Positions 9,298 through 17,180 of a stretch of 64,000 nt of DNA are shown one piece after another. The position numbers were made by a program, and so were the translations under genes. Below the pieces are notes generated by a model that made no database searches, was not told the DNA's origin, and saw nothing but the letters and a program-made list of their open reading frames with translations. Numbering within the stretch: position 1 is the first letter of the stretch; each line of letters begins with the position of its first letter. The DNA is taken from positions 1,874,501 through 1,938,500 of the forward strand of contig NZ_CP025116.1 in the NCBI RefSeq assembly GCF_002831625.1, read 5' to 3'. The DNA is from Nonlabens sp. MB-3u-79 (lineage in GTDB: Bacteria; Bacteroidota; Bacteroidia; Flavobacteriales; Flavobacteriaceae).

Positions 9298-9376
9298 AAA
9301 AAACAACTTCATTTACCCTTTACTTCTAATTCTCTTAGTTTGTTCAGGTTGTAATGATGAAACGACAAAAAGATGA
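9290..9376 (+). CDS. 28-aa lipoprotein-signal peptide
   Basis: A short frame, MGKKNNFIYPLLLILLVCSGC followed by seven residues. It has a textbook lipoprotein signal with a lipobox before Cys21, but almost no mature part. It overlaps the Rhs remnant on its left and shares ATGA with the next gene on its right. It is probably the 5' remnant of a lipoprotein gene, perhaps an immunity protein of the lost Rhs toxin. Confidence 0.4.
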   Translation: MGKKNNFIYPLLLILLVCSGCNDETTKR

Positions 9377-9546
9377 AGTTTCTACCCAATATAAAAAGAA
9401 ATAAATTCATATTAATCGGTATGTTGATATGGGTATCTACTAAATTTGTTGATTATCAATTTCTAAAGCTAAAAATAATAATATTTGTTGCTGGGTTAAT
9501 ATTTACGTCTTACGGTATTTATTTACATTTTAAACAAAGACCTTGA
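9373..9546 (+). CDS. 57-aa small membrane protein
   Basis: Starts at ATG 9373, overlapping the previous stop (ATGA), and encodes 57 residues with two hydrophobic segments (about 11-22 and 34-50) joined by a basic loop, ending LHFKQRP. I do not recognise a family. Its position behind an Rhs fragment suggests an immunity-type membrane protein, but this is inference. Confidence 0.45.
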   Translation: MKFLPNIKRNKFILIGMLIWVSTKFVDYQFLKLKIIIFVAGLIFTSYGIYLHFKQRP

Positions 9547-9602
9547 TTTTTTCAAAACAAATACTCCTATTCTAGAAATGCGTTGTTAATGTTATAGCAC
9601 CA

Positions 9603-9627
9603 GCTGGCGCGAGCGTCTCGCTCGTGA
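9603..9627 (+). repeat. REP sequence, copy A (left of RAYT)
   Basis: A 25-base element beginning GCTGGCGCGAGC with an internal hairpin (GCGAG, loop CGT, CTCGC). Its exact reverse complement lies at 10304-10328, on the other side of the transposase gene. Confidence 0.85.
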
Positions 9628-9748
9628 TCCATAACAAACTGTAGTTTAATAAATTAATAATTAAACATAAACAAAGTCCTTGCTTTAAAGTTTAGAGAGT
9701 TATTGTGTTGTCCATAGTTTAATATCTATTTATTGTACTTTTAATTTT

Positions 9749-10297
9749 ATGAGTAGGAAATATAAATTCAAAAATGAGGAAGGAGCGTACTTTATAAGCT
9801 TTGCGATAGTGAATTGGATTGATGTGTTAACTAGAGATATTTATTTTTCTTGTATTGTTGAGTCATTGGATTTTTGCAGAAAAAATAAAGGAATGGAGAT
9901 TTATGGATATTGTATTATGCCTAGTCATATACATTTAATTTTCCGTTCTTCAAATAACGACCCTTCTGGATTGATAAGAGATTTTAAAGGCTTTACTTCA
10001 AAGAAAATGATTAATTTGATTAGAGATAATACACAAGAAAGTAGGAAAGAATGGTTATTATGGATGTTGGAGAGAGCTGGTAAAAAGAATAGTAACCTAA
10101 CTAAATATCAATTCTGGCAGCAAAATAATCATCCTATTGAGATATGGACTTTAAAAGTATTTGAGCAAAAATTAAACTATGTTCATCAAAATCCTGTTCA
10201 GACTGGTTTTGTAACAGATCCTATAGATTATAAATACAGCAGTGCAAGAAATTACGGTAATGATGATCAAACTGTTCTAGAAATAGACTTGAATTGA
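9749..10297 (+). CDS. REP-associated tyrosine transposase (RAYT, IS200-like Y1 family)
   Basis: A 182-aa single-domain Y1 nuclease. It has the HUH motif in MPSHIHLIF (about residues 71-79) and the tyrosine helix LNYVHQNPVQTGFV (about 147-160), followed by DYKYSSARNYG, all characteristic of RAYTs. These enzymes cut single-stranded REP hairpins and are thought to spread them. The gene is framed by a perfect inverted pair of REP elements (9603-9627 and 10304-10328) with a third, one-mismatch copy at 11068-11092. Its base composition is more AT-rich than its neighbours'. It appears intact. Confidence 0.9.
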   Translation: MSRKYKFKNEEGAYFISFAIVNWIDVLTRDIYFSCIVESLDFCRKNKGMEIYGYCIMPSHIHLIFRSSNNDPSGLIRDFKGFTSKKMINLIRDNTQESRKEWLLWMLERAGKKNSNLTKYQFWQQNNHPIEIWTLKVFEQKLNYVHQNPVQTGFVTDPIDYKYSSARNYGNDDQTVLEIDLN

Positions 10298-10303
10298 GTG
10301 AGG

Positions 10304-10328
10304 TCACGAGCGAGACGCTCGCGCCAGC
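10304..10328 (-). repeat. REP sequence, copy B (right of RAYT, inverted)
   Basis: Perfect reverse complement of the 25-base element at 9603-9627, starting seven bases after the transposase stop. Confidence 0.85.
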
Positions 10329-10329
10329 A

Positions 10330-10461
10330 ATGGGCAAAACCTATTCAGAGATTTTCACTGAGCTACGAGACTATGATAGGCTACTTAATGCCAAGATATA
10401 TGCTATACATGAAGGCGGAAAAAAGAAAGATGATAAAGCAGTTCCACAAAACGGAGGTTAA
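10330..10461 (+). CDS. 43-aa protein, possible toxin-tip remnant
   Basis: A short, mostly polar frame beginning MGKTYSEIFTELRDYDRLLN and ending in a Lys/Asp-rich tail. Its stop is two bases before the next ATG, and its 3' end carries that gene's ribosome-binding site (GGAGG near 10453). The start falls at the edge of REP copy B, so it may be the 3' end of a longer gene cut by the REP/RAYT insertion, for example an Rhs toxin tip coupled to the lipoprotein after it. I do not recognise a family. Confidence 0.4.
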   Translation: MGKTYSEIFTELRDYDRLLNAKIYAIHEGGKKKDDKAVPQNGG

Positions 10462-10463
10462 TT

Positions 10464-10964
10464 ATGAACAAAAATAAATTTATTGGTTTTATTCTATTGA
10501 TGTTACTAATCTCGTGTAATCCTTTTGACCCAGGTGAGATTGTTTTGACCAGAACCTATATTAGCAATGAAGCTTGGGACGAATATAACAACCAAATCAA
10601 GGTTGAAAAAATGCAGATACGTGATTCAGTCCAGATAATAAGAACTGATTTGAATAGCATAAGTAAAAATTTCACACTGTTGCAAGTGGAAAGTGCCTAT
10701 ATTTATGAGTATAGCGGTTTTAGAGATAAGAGACCAAACCCTAAAGGCAAGGTTTATTTTAATAAGGACAACGGCTGGAAATGGGTCAAAGTAGCAAGTA
10801 ATTATAAGGATAACGAAAGGTATACTACCATCGGTAATTTGCAAAAAGATCAATGGTATCGATTTTCAAATCTTCGTGGTAAAGGCGGTTTTTTTATTTA
10901 TGCCTATGTCGATCAAAAAGGCGACTTGCATCAGTACTACCAAGATTTAAGAAATGGTCCATAA
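10464..10964 (+). CDS. Hypothetical lipoprotein (166 aa)
   Basis: MNKNKFIGFILLMLLISC is a lipoprotein signal with Cys18 as the lipidation site, followed by a soluble domain of about 145 residues rich in Tyr, Trp and Lys, with WKWVKVASNY and GKGGFFIYAYVDQKG. I recognise no family. It sits in the Rhs/RAYT patch and is tightly coupled to the 43-aa frame upstream, so an immunity role toward a lost toxin is possible but unproven. A terminator follows at 11019-11049. Confidence 0.6.
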   Translation: MNKNKFIGFILLMLLISCNPFDPGEIVLTRTYISNEAWDEYNNQIKVEKMQIRDSVQIIRTDLNSISKNFTLLQVESAYIYEYSGFRDKRPNPKGKVYFNKDNGWKWVKVASNYKDNERYTTIGNLQKDQWYRFSNLRGKGGFFIYAYVDQKGDLHQYYQDLRNGP

Positions 10965-11018
10965 TGGATTGTCATTCTTCGTTATAAAGAAGCATTTGCA
11001 ATTGGAATAATTATAAAG

Positions 11019-11049
11019 AAGTCTTTACAACAACGTAGAGGCTTTTTTT
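11019..11049 (+). terminator. Rho-independent terminator after the lipoprotein gene
   Basis: Stem AAGTCTTTAC/GTAGAGGCTT (two G-U pairs) with a 6-base loop, followed by a run of T. Confidence 0.7.
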
Positions 11050-11067
11050 ATGGAATGATATCCCCCA

Positions 11068-11092
11068 GCTGGCGCGAGCGTCTCGCTAGTGA
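11068..11092 (+). repeat. REP sequence, copy C
   Basis: Same orientation as copy A and one mismatch from it (CTCG to CTAG). It has no transposase next to it. Confidence 0.8.
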
Positions 11093-11117
11093 ACTACGCA
11101 ATAAGACCCCAGCGAAA

Positions 11118-11133
11118 AAGCAGAAGACTTGAT
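11118..11133. repeat. Direct repeat, right copy
   Basis: Second exact copy of AAGCAGAAGACTTGAT, the end of the gene at 7889-9151. The bases from here to 11298 hold no gene that I can support. Confidence 0.8.
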
Positions 11134-11298
11134 CTTAGGTTTTCTTTCAGTCGTAAGAGCTTCCATTACTGTTGCAATTATCCACAACCGCTAGCCTTTG
11201 TTTGCAAGTAGCAGTGTAAGGAGCTTTGTTAACCTAAGCGCATTTTGTCCTAATGGGGCGCGCATGTCTACTTTTACCAAAGCTATATCACAGCCGCC

Positions 11299-13728
11299 TT
11301 ATTCCTTAATAATCTTAAAGGTCTTTGAAGCGGTATCTGTAGCTATATGTAAGAAATATATACCAGATGAATAATCACTGTAATCTAATTCTAAAGCAGC
11401 TTCTATAGATACGTAGTTGTATAATTGCTGTCCTTGTACATTGTAGATAGTAGCTTCAAACTTTTCTAATGAAGTATTGACAAATAGCCGGTCTCGCACT
11501 GGGTTAGGAAATATAGCAACCAATTGATCTAATGGATTAGATGCGCTACTTGCGGTAGCAGTATCCATCACGACGATTTTAAGATCGTCAAAATAGAACC
11601 CATCGCCAGTGACACTTTGATCGGTAACCAACTGAAATCGCACTAAAATTTGTTGTCCTAGGTAATCACTAAGGCTGATGCTTTCTTCTACCCAAGAGGA
11701 TTGTATACCGTCGTATAAGGGCTGTCCGTTTGCGGGTTGGCTAGCAACTCCTGTGTTGGTGTAATTACCGCATTGTGGAGTCCAAGAAGCGCCATTGTTG
11801 GTAGAAATTTCTACTTGCACATAGTCGTAATTATTTTCAATATCCCATTTGGCTTGGAACATCAGATTTGCTTCTAATAAAGAGGTAGAAGTAAGGTCAA
11901 CACTACTTGCATTGTTTAATATAATGGACTTATTCTGATTATTGTTATAAGTTCCAACTGGAGAATCTGTAAAGGATTGAGAAGGAGAAAAGAATTCGGT
12001 GGTAGAAATACCCCAACCGTTTAGTTGCCAATTATTAGCATTTACAACCCTATCTTCAAAAACAGGAGTGAAGTCACCATATACTTTAGTAATCGTTTGT
12101 GTAGACGTGTATAGTCCATTAAAAAGCGCTAGTTCATAAGTAATAAGATCACCAGGACTGATCGTGTTGTCCAATGTCATAGAAATATTATCTGATACCG
12201 TTTGATTTAAATTGAGGTTATTAAAAGATCGGGCACTTCCCACACTTGCGATGTTTGCACTAACAGGGTTGATAGTCACATTAAAACTTGTAAAATCTTG
12301 CAATCCTAAACGTGTAAGTGAAAAAGGAACTGTCACGTTAGTAGTTTCAAAAGAACTGGGTGCGTTATCTTCTAGCTTTCCATAGTTACCTGTCAATTGG
12401 GCTGCAGTAATGTTATGGAACATCATTTCTTTACAAATCCCATCTATTTGACTAGCTGCCGGCCAAAAAGAAGCGCCTATTTCTGGAGTCATGGCATATA
12501 TCTTTTCTCTTGTTCCACCAGAGGCGGTGGTGAGCATGCCGTACATAAAATCATCACTATCTCCTGCAGCTGGATACAAGTCGGAGCTGATGATGTTGTT
12601 GTACCCGTTTTGCGACACCATTACTTGAGATATATTTTGAAATAACGTATCGTCTGTGGTAGGTTGATTATTTGCATAGCCAAAAGGATATAACAACAAC
12701 TCACTAAAGCTATGGTTGTTCAGTGCCATTTTAAAGTTGTGATTCTCTATAAAATAACGAACGGCTCTTGTTTCTGGTTCGCTGAAAGGTCCAGCGCCGG
12801 CATAAGTATCGTTATTTTGATTTGTAGAAGTGCCAGCAGTATTCCACACTTGATTTCCTTGAGGTGTGATGTAACTGTAATTTCTGTTAGGATCAACTCC
12901 GTAGCCACCGCGTCGGTTCTTACGCCATAGACCACCTCCATTTGGGTTGGTTGTTTCATTATAAACATACCCATCTGGATTAAGCACCGGAATGAAATAC
13001 AACTCTGTGTTATCTACTATAGCTTGAATTTCTGGATCAGTACTGTAGTTTTCTAGTACGTACCACATAAAAAAGATAAGCTGTTGCATAGAAGCTGGTT
13101 CACGGGCATGGTGAATAGCAGTATATAACATTTGAGGCTCGGCAATTTCTGTAGTAGTTGGGTTGTCAGATATTTTCACCCATTGCTGGTAACGGCCTTC
13201 ACTGGTTACCAGATCATTTGGGTTGCTTGGATTTATGTTATCTGCTCTTGGAGTAATAATGTTTAAATTATTTGCTTGAGAATAGATAAACATGTCGTCC
13301 AATTCCTGTAGCATTTCAGTATAGGTAAGAAAACCACCCATACTACCTTGATTGTAATTTTGTGGTGTTGTATAGTTTATTTGACTGCTGTTATTGGTGC
13401 AGCCTGCGTTTTTTGAATCTAGTTCTGGGGCGACATATTTAGGACTTCTTGGATTATTTTGGTCTAAATAAAACTGTTTTACATCATTAATGATGATGTT
13501 GTAAGCAACACCTATAGAAGATAAGGTCCGTAATTCTTTTACTGAAAAGTCCGATTCAAAGGAAACATCTTTTTTATGATAACCGTGATCCATGGAGACA
13601 CCAGCTTCTTGAATCTGTTGGAATTGCTCATATGAATTGTAATAGACCTCTGCACGGTGATACAATTCTTGTTGTGCAAAGGAGGCACTAGAAAGTAGAA
13701 GAAGTAACAGTGTTAAAAAAGATTTCAT
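11299..13728 (-). CDS. Secreted M14 zinc carboxypeptidase with type IX sorting domain
   Basis: An 809-aa exported metallopeptidase. Signal peptide at residues 1-19; M14 domain at about 130-440 with zinc ligands in HHAREPAS (H207, E210) and NNHSFS (H339), substrate-binding arginine in DPNRNYSY (R282) and the catalytic glutamate in MTPEIGASF. A beta-rich middle region follows, including a MAM/jelly-roll-like stretch (about 560-720), and the C-terminus from IFPNPVRDRLFVNT to FKIIKE is a type IX (Por) sorting domain. The protein is therefore expected at the cell surface or in the medium, trimming C-terminal residues from peptides. It stands alone. Confidence 0.93.
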   Translation of the reverse strand: MKSFLTLLLLLLSSASFAQQELYHRAEVYYNSYEQFQQIQEAGVSMDHGYHKKDVSFESDFSVKELRTLSSIGVAYNIIINDVKQFYLDQNNPRSPKYVAPELDSKNAGCTNNSSQINYTTPQNYNQGSMGGFLTYTEMLQELDDMFIYSQANNLNIITPRADNINPSNPNDLVTSEGRYQQWVKISDNPTTTEIAEPQMLYTAIHHAREPASMQQLIFFMWYVLENYSTDPEIQAIVDNTELYFIPVLNPDGYVYNETTNPNGGGLWRKNRRGGYGVDPNRNYSYITPQGNQVWNTAGTSTNQNNDTYAGAGPFSEPETRAVRYFIENHNFKMALNNHSFSELLLYPFGYANNQPTTDDTLFQNISQVMVSQNGYNNIISSDLYPAAGDSDDFMYGMLTTASGGTREKIYAMTPEIGASFWPAASQIDGICKEMMFHNITAAQLTGNYGKLEDNAPSSFETTNVTVPFSLTRLGLQDFTSFNVTINPVSANIASVGSARSFNNLNLNQTVSDNISMTLDNTISPGDLITYELALFNGLYTSTQTITKVYGDFTPVFEDRVVNANNWQLNGWGISTTEFFSPSQSFTDSPVGTYNNNQNKSIILNNASSVDLTSTSLLEANLMFQAKWDIENNYDYVQVEISTNNGASWTPQCGNYTNTGVASQPANGQPLYDGIQSSWVEESISLSDYLGQQILVRFQLVTDQSVTGDGFYFDDLKIVVMDTATASSASNPLDQLVAIFPNPVRDRLFVNTSLEKFEATIYNVQGQQLYNYVSIEAALELDYSDYSSGIYFLHIATDTASKTFKIIKE

Positions 13729-13812
13729 AAATAGGAGTCTAATTGATGATAAGATTGCTAAGATACTTTAATACACGAGGCTAGGCTATTTAACTCTATG
13801 GAAAACTAGTTT

Positions 13813-13826
13813 TTGACGTTTGTCAA
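13813..13826. promoter_or_regulatory. Crp/Fnr-like palindrome without matching promoter spacing
   Basis: TTGACGTTTGTCAA fits TGAY-N4-RTCA, but no -7 element lies at the standard distance on either strand. It may be an accessory or repressor site for the hemN operon or the divergent peptidase. Confidence 0.4.
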
Positions 13827-13931
13827 CAATGTTTAAAGGCCTACAGATCGCTTATTTTTTTTGCAGAACAAGTAGCTTGAAATACGATCAATAGAAGAAG
13901 TTGATGCGAGTTCAGGAGGCTGTTTTAGTTT

Positions 13932-13947
13932 CGCTTTCGCGAAAGCG
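13932..13947. repeat. Iterated 16-bp palindrome, copy 4
   Basis: Perfect CGCTTTCGCGAAAGCG between the two Crp/Fnr-like sites upstream of hemN. Confidence 0.9.
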
Positions 13948-13981
13948 AGATAAAAAAAGCATTAAAGAAATACCTCAAAGC

Positions 13982-14025
13982 TGACAAAAGTCATCGTTTG
14001 AAACACCTGTCTCCTCTTAGCTTTG
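13982..14025 (+). promoter_or_regulatory. Crp/Fnr-type operator plus -7 element, hemN operon
   Basis: Operator TGACAAAAGTCA (13982-13993), then 24 bases, then TAGCTTTG (14018-14025). The operator centre would sit near -42, a class II activator position. Four other promoters in the window have the same layout with 23 bases. Confidence 0.65.
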
Positions 14026-14051
14026 TACTCTAATAATTAAATATTTAAGGT

Positions 14052-14339
14052 ATGAGCTCTCTGTATGTAAGACTAGAAAAAGACTGGAAAGATCATTTTA
14101 TGCTGCACACCGCGGCTGCTATTATCGTTTGTACCTGCCTAGGAGGAATAACAGTATTGTCTGTTTTTCAAAACGGTAGTGGTATTTTCCAGATGATTGA
14201 AATATTTGCTGTGGTGGTATGTTGCAACTTAGTGCTAGCCTCTATTTTAACGGTGCAAAAACCAGCGTTAGTATTAAAAGCGGTGATCACCAGTATCGTG
14301 GTTTGTACCATTATCGCAGGATTCAACTTTATATTTTAG
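14052..14339 (+). CDS. Small membrane protein upstream of hemN (95 aa)
   Basis: A 95-aa protein with three predicted membrane segments (about 19-38, 46-66 and 76-95) and a short cytosolic start, MSSLYVRLEKDWKDH. I recognise no family. It ends four bases before the hemN start and shares its promoter, so a link to haem synthesis or low-oxygen respiration is likely from context only. Confidence 0.7.
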   Translation: MSSLYVRLEKDWKDHFMLHTAAAIIVCTCLGGITVLSVFQNGSGIFQMIEIFAVVVCCNLVLASILTVQKPALVLKAVITSIVVCTIIAGFNFIF

Positions 14340-14343
14340 ACCT

Positions 14344-15705
14344 ATGTGTTCACTTGTTTCTAAGTATAATGTTGCTGGACCTAGATATACCAGCTATCCT
14401 ACGGTTCCCTATTGGGATCAGTATAGCTTTTCTATTTCTAGTTGGAAAGAATCCCTGCAAAGAAGCTTTAAAGAAAGCAATGCTTCTGAAGGAATAAGCC
14501 TTTACATACACCTTCCTTTTTGCGAGAGTATGTGTACTTTTTGCGGTTGTAATAAACGCATTACAAAAAATCATTCGGTAGAAATTCCTTATTTAGAATC
14601 TGTAATAAAGGAATTTCAATTGTACTTAGAATTATTTGATGAAAAGCCTCGGATCAAACAAATACATCTCGGTGGGGGAACACCTACCTTCTTTTCTGCT
14701 GAGAATTTAGAGTATTTATTGAATCAAATTTTTTTGATGGCAGTTAAAACTGAGGATGTAGAATATAGCTTTGAGGGACATCCTAATAATACAACTTTAG
14801 AACATCTTTCTACCTTAAGTAAATTGGGATTTAATCGGGTATGTTATGGTGTGCAGGATTACAATTTGTCGGTTCAAAAAGCCATTCATCGCGTACAAGC
14901 TTTTGAAAACGTACAGCGAGCGACAGAAGACGCTAGAACAGTAGGTTATGAGTCTATAGGGCATGATCTCATTTATGGGCTGCCATTTCAGACCATCGAG
15001 AATGTGGTACATACGATGGAGAAAACTATGGAACTCATGCCAGACCGCATTGCTTTTTACAGTTATGCGCATGTGCCTTGGATCAAAGGTAATGGACAGC
15101 GAGGTTTTAAGGATGCCGACCTTCCTACTGCAGCGATAAAACGCCAGCAATATGAAATAGGGAAGGAGTTGCTTGCTCAAGCCGGCTATATAGAAATAGG
15201 TATGGATCATTTTGCCTTAAAGACAGACGCTCTTTATAAGGCGCAAGAATCAGGAGAACTACACCGCAATTTTATGGGGTACAACTCTAGTAAAACCCAA
15301 GTGATGATAGGCCTAGGGGTTTCTTCTATTAGTGATTCATGGTACAGTTTTGCCCAAAATCTAAAGAACCTTGATGAATATCAAAGTCTTATAGAGGATC
15401 GAGAATTACCTGTTTATAGAGGTCATATGTTAACTGCGGAAGATTTAATCATACGCAAGCATATCTCTAATTTGATGTGCAAGTTGGAGACCTCCTGGAG
15501 TGATGAGTCTTTGTATTTTAAGGAGCTACCCAAGGTTCTAATGAGCCTTGTAGCGTTAGAAAAGGACAGTTTGGTAGAGATACATAGCAATAAACTGATG
15601 GTGACAGAAAAAGGAAGAGCTTATGTTAGAAATGTATGTCTGCCTTTTGATCTCAGGTTACAAAGAAAAAAACCAGAAACGCAGTTATTTTCTATGACGG
15701 TTTAA
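14344..15705 (+). CDS. hemN: Oxygen-independent coproporphyrinogen III oxidase
   Basis: A 453-aa radical-SAM enzyme that decarboxylates coproporphyrinogen III to protoporphyrinogen IX without oxygen. The cluster motif is CESMCTFCGC (C60, C64, C67, with C69 as in E. coli HemN), followed by HLGGGTPTF and the C-terminal HemN domain. The length matches true HemN (about 450 aa) rather than the shorter HemW. N-terminal KYNVAGPRYTSYPT is also diagnostic. It follows a small membrane-protein gene and lies behind a Crp/Fnr-type promoter, fitting induction when oxygen is low. Confidence 0.95.
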   Translation: MCSLVSKYNVAGPRYTSYPTVPYWDQYSFSISSWKESLQRSFKESNASEGISLYIHLPFCESMCTFCGCNKRITKNHSVEIPYLESVIKEFQLYLELFDEKPRIKQIHLGGGTPTFFSAENLEYLLNQIFLMAVKTEDVEYSFEGHPNNTTLEHLSTLSKLGFNRVCYGVQDYNLSVQKAIHRVQAFENVQRATEDARTVGYESIGHDLIYGLPFQTIENVVHTMEKTMELMPDRIAFYSYAHVPWIKGNGQRGFKDADLPTAAIKRQQYEIGKELLAQAGYIEIGMDHFALKTDALYKAQESGELHRNFMGYNSSKTQVMIGLGVSSISDSWYSFAQNLKNLDEYQSLIEDRELPVYRGHMLTAEDLIIRKHISNLMCKLETSWSDESLYFKELPKVLMSLVALEKDSLVEIHSNKLMVTEKGRAYVRNVCLPFDLRLQRKKPETQLFSMTV

Positions 15706-15743
15706 ATGAGACTCCTTTCATCTATCGATATACAACGTATAAG

Positions 15744-16547
15744 TTAATTTGATGTTTTTAATACCTGAAAAGCTCCAGTTGACATTCTTAAAGGGCCATT
15801 ATCCACATATACAAACATTCTCAATTGGTCTCCAGCATTAAAGTGTCCCACTCTAATGTAAGGATAAGTAGTTCTATCATTGGGGTTAGATGTATATAGA
15901 ACGGCATGCCATAAAAACCAAGATCCATCAATATTAGACGTGTGAACACCTACTCCATATTGAACACCTGAAGAGCTTCTATCTGCCACACGCATAGTTC
16001 CTGTTATTTGATAGATACCATCACTTGGTATTGTTATAACACCTGTACTGGTATTATAAGCACCGGTAGGATCGTAATTCACACTTGGGTGCACATAGGT
16101 AGTGAAAGCGTTAGAAAATGTTCTGTTATCTCGTCCAGAAACATCTACAAAAAATGGGTCAAATGTACGTGAAGCCAGCTCTGTTAAAGCTCCTTCAACA
16201 TTGCTAGAGCCAAAATTATTTGCAGTGTCGGTTATGTTTAGGGTACTAGAAGTTTGAATTTCATTTGTAGAACTGGTGTCACCATCTGATCCCACAATTT
16301 CATTTTCAGACCATAAAGATCCATTCCAGACCCAAATAGAGTTTGTAGCTAAATCAAATACCATCATTCCTATTTGTTCAACACCTGTTACCAGCGCATT
16401 ATGATCTGCAATACGAGGCATAAGGAACCCACTATCTGTACTGGTAACATCTAATGCCGCTTTGGGATCTGATGTTCCTACGCCAACTTGGGAATAACAT
16501 AAAAAACTGAATACAGTAAAAACTAGACTAATAATAAATTTATTCAT
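15744..16547 (-). CDS. Exported C1q-like protein
   Basis: A 267-aa protein with a signal peptide (MNKFIISLVFTVFSFLCYSQ). The start of the mature protein, VGVGTSDPKAALDV followed by GFLMPRI, is the repeat-like head of many flavobacterial surface proteins. The C-terminal 135 residues (from FFVDVSGRDNRTFSN) look like a C1q/TNF-type jelly roll, with IPSDGIYQITGTMRV and the final TGAFQVLKTS. ATG 16547 is preferred over 16577 because it starts the signal peptide directly. It is probably a surface or extracellular adhesin; the ligand is unknown. Confidence 0.7.
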   Translation of the reverse strand: MNKFIISLVFTVFSFLCYSQVGVGTSDPKAALDVTSTDSGFLMPRIADHNALVTGVEQIGMMVFDLATNSIWVWNGSLWSENEIVGSDGDTSSTNEIQTSSTLNITDTANNFGSSNVEGALTELASRTFDPFFVDVSGRDNRTFSNAFTTYVHPSVNYDPTGAYNTSTGVITIPSDGIYQITGTMRVADRSSSGVQYGVGVHTSNIDGSWFLWHAVLYTSNPNDRTTYPYIRVGHFNAGDQLRMFVYVDNGPLRMSTGAFQVLKTSN

Positions 16548-16830
16548 ATCGGTTTTTAATAAAGATTGATTTGACAACCATTATTTTGCAATATAATGTT
16601 TATCAAATCAGCAGTTGGCATTTATGACATGAATTCATGTGACAAGAGTTGAACGCCCATAAGATCTGTTAAAAGTGCTTTATAGTAAGGTTTACTACAT
16701 ATTTTAGTTTCATTAGTTCATTTCGAGAGGAGGTGAGCTCATCAATCGATTTATTGTTGAGTTTTTTTTACAATTTATATGAGGTTTGAAGTATAGGAGT
16801 GTATGAATGGGGCATATGAAGTCATCGTAT

Positions 16831-16974
16831 TTATTCATCTGTTGTATCTTTTTTACCAGTAGTTACCATGTTATAAACGATAAAGATCATAACGACACCT
16901 ACTACAGCAAAAATACCTATGAGTATAGCGCCCATTCCCCAATTTACTAAAGGTATTATCGATGTTGTTTTCAT
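16831..16974 (-). CDS. 47-aa single-span membrane protein
   Basis: MKTTSIIPLVNWGMGAILIG continues through one strong membrane helix (about 14-35) into a polar Lys/Asp tail. I have seen similar short proteins in flavobacteria but cannot assign a function. The start is ATG 16974; a longer in-frame version from 17013 adds a poor N-terminus. It lies between the C1q-like gene and a dead Crp/Fnr regulator, in a stretch that looks eroded. Confidence 0.55.
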   Translation of the reverse strand: MKTTSIIPLVNWGMGAILIGIFAVVGVVMIFIVYNMVTTGKKDTTDE

Positions 16975-17180
16975 AATTATATGTTTAAAAAAAGTTGTTT
17001 TAATGACACTCATATTGTGAGGAGACCTGTTCTACGGCAACCTTTTCAGAAGGGGATACATAGGGGATGCCTAGTCCTAAACCACGTAAACACAAGTTAA
17101 AGAAAACCTGTAAAAATAATTAAAGAGATCAAGCTGCCTACATGATTAAAAGGCACTTCTGGGATATATCTTTTTAATTG

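Larger units (their letters stand above)
13729..14051. other. Divergent intergenic region with two Crp/Fnr-like sites and one palindrome copy
   Basis: Contains TTGACGTTTGTCAA (13813-13826), the 16-bp palindrome (13932-13947), TGACAAAAGTCA (13982-13993) and a promoter for the operon at 14052. No gene is visible in it. Confidence 0.6.

Noticed and set aside
9603..11092. Classical insertion sequence with terminal inverted repeats
   Set aside because: The enzyme is a Y1 HUH transposase of the RAYT type; the inverted copies are REP hairpins, not IS ends, and no target duplication borders them directly.
12397..12974. Frames of 72-82 aa opposite or within the M14 peptidase gene
   Set aside because: They are shadows of a strongly supported gene with clear domain motifs.
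14219..14497. 92-aa frame overlapping the end of the small membrane gene and the start of hemN
   Set aside because: It is out of frame with both well-supported genes and has no recognisable content.
16627..16640. Palindrome ACATGAATTCATGT as another Crp/Fnr-type site
   Set aside because: The half-sites do not fit TGAY-N4-RTCA and no -7 element lies at the standard distance.
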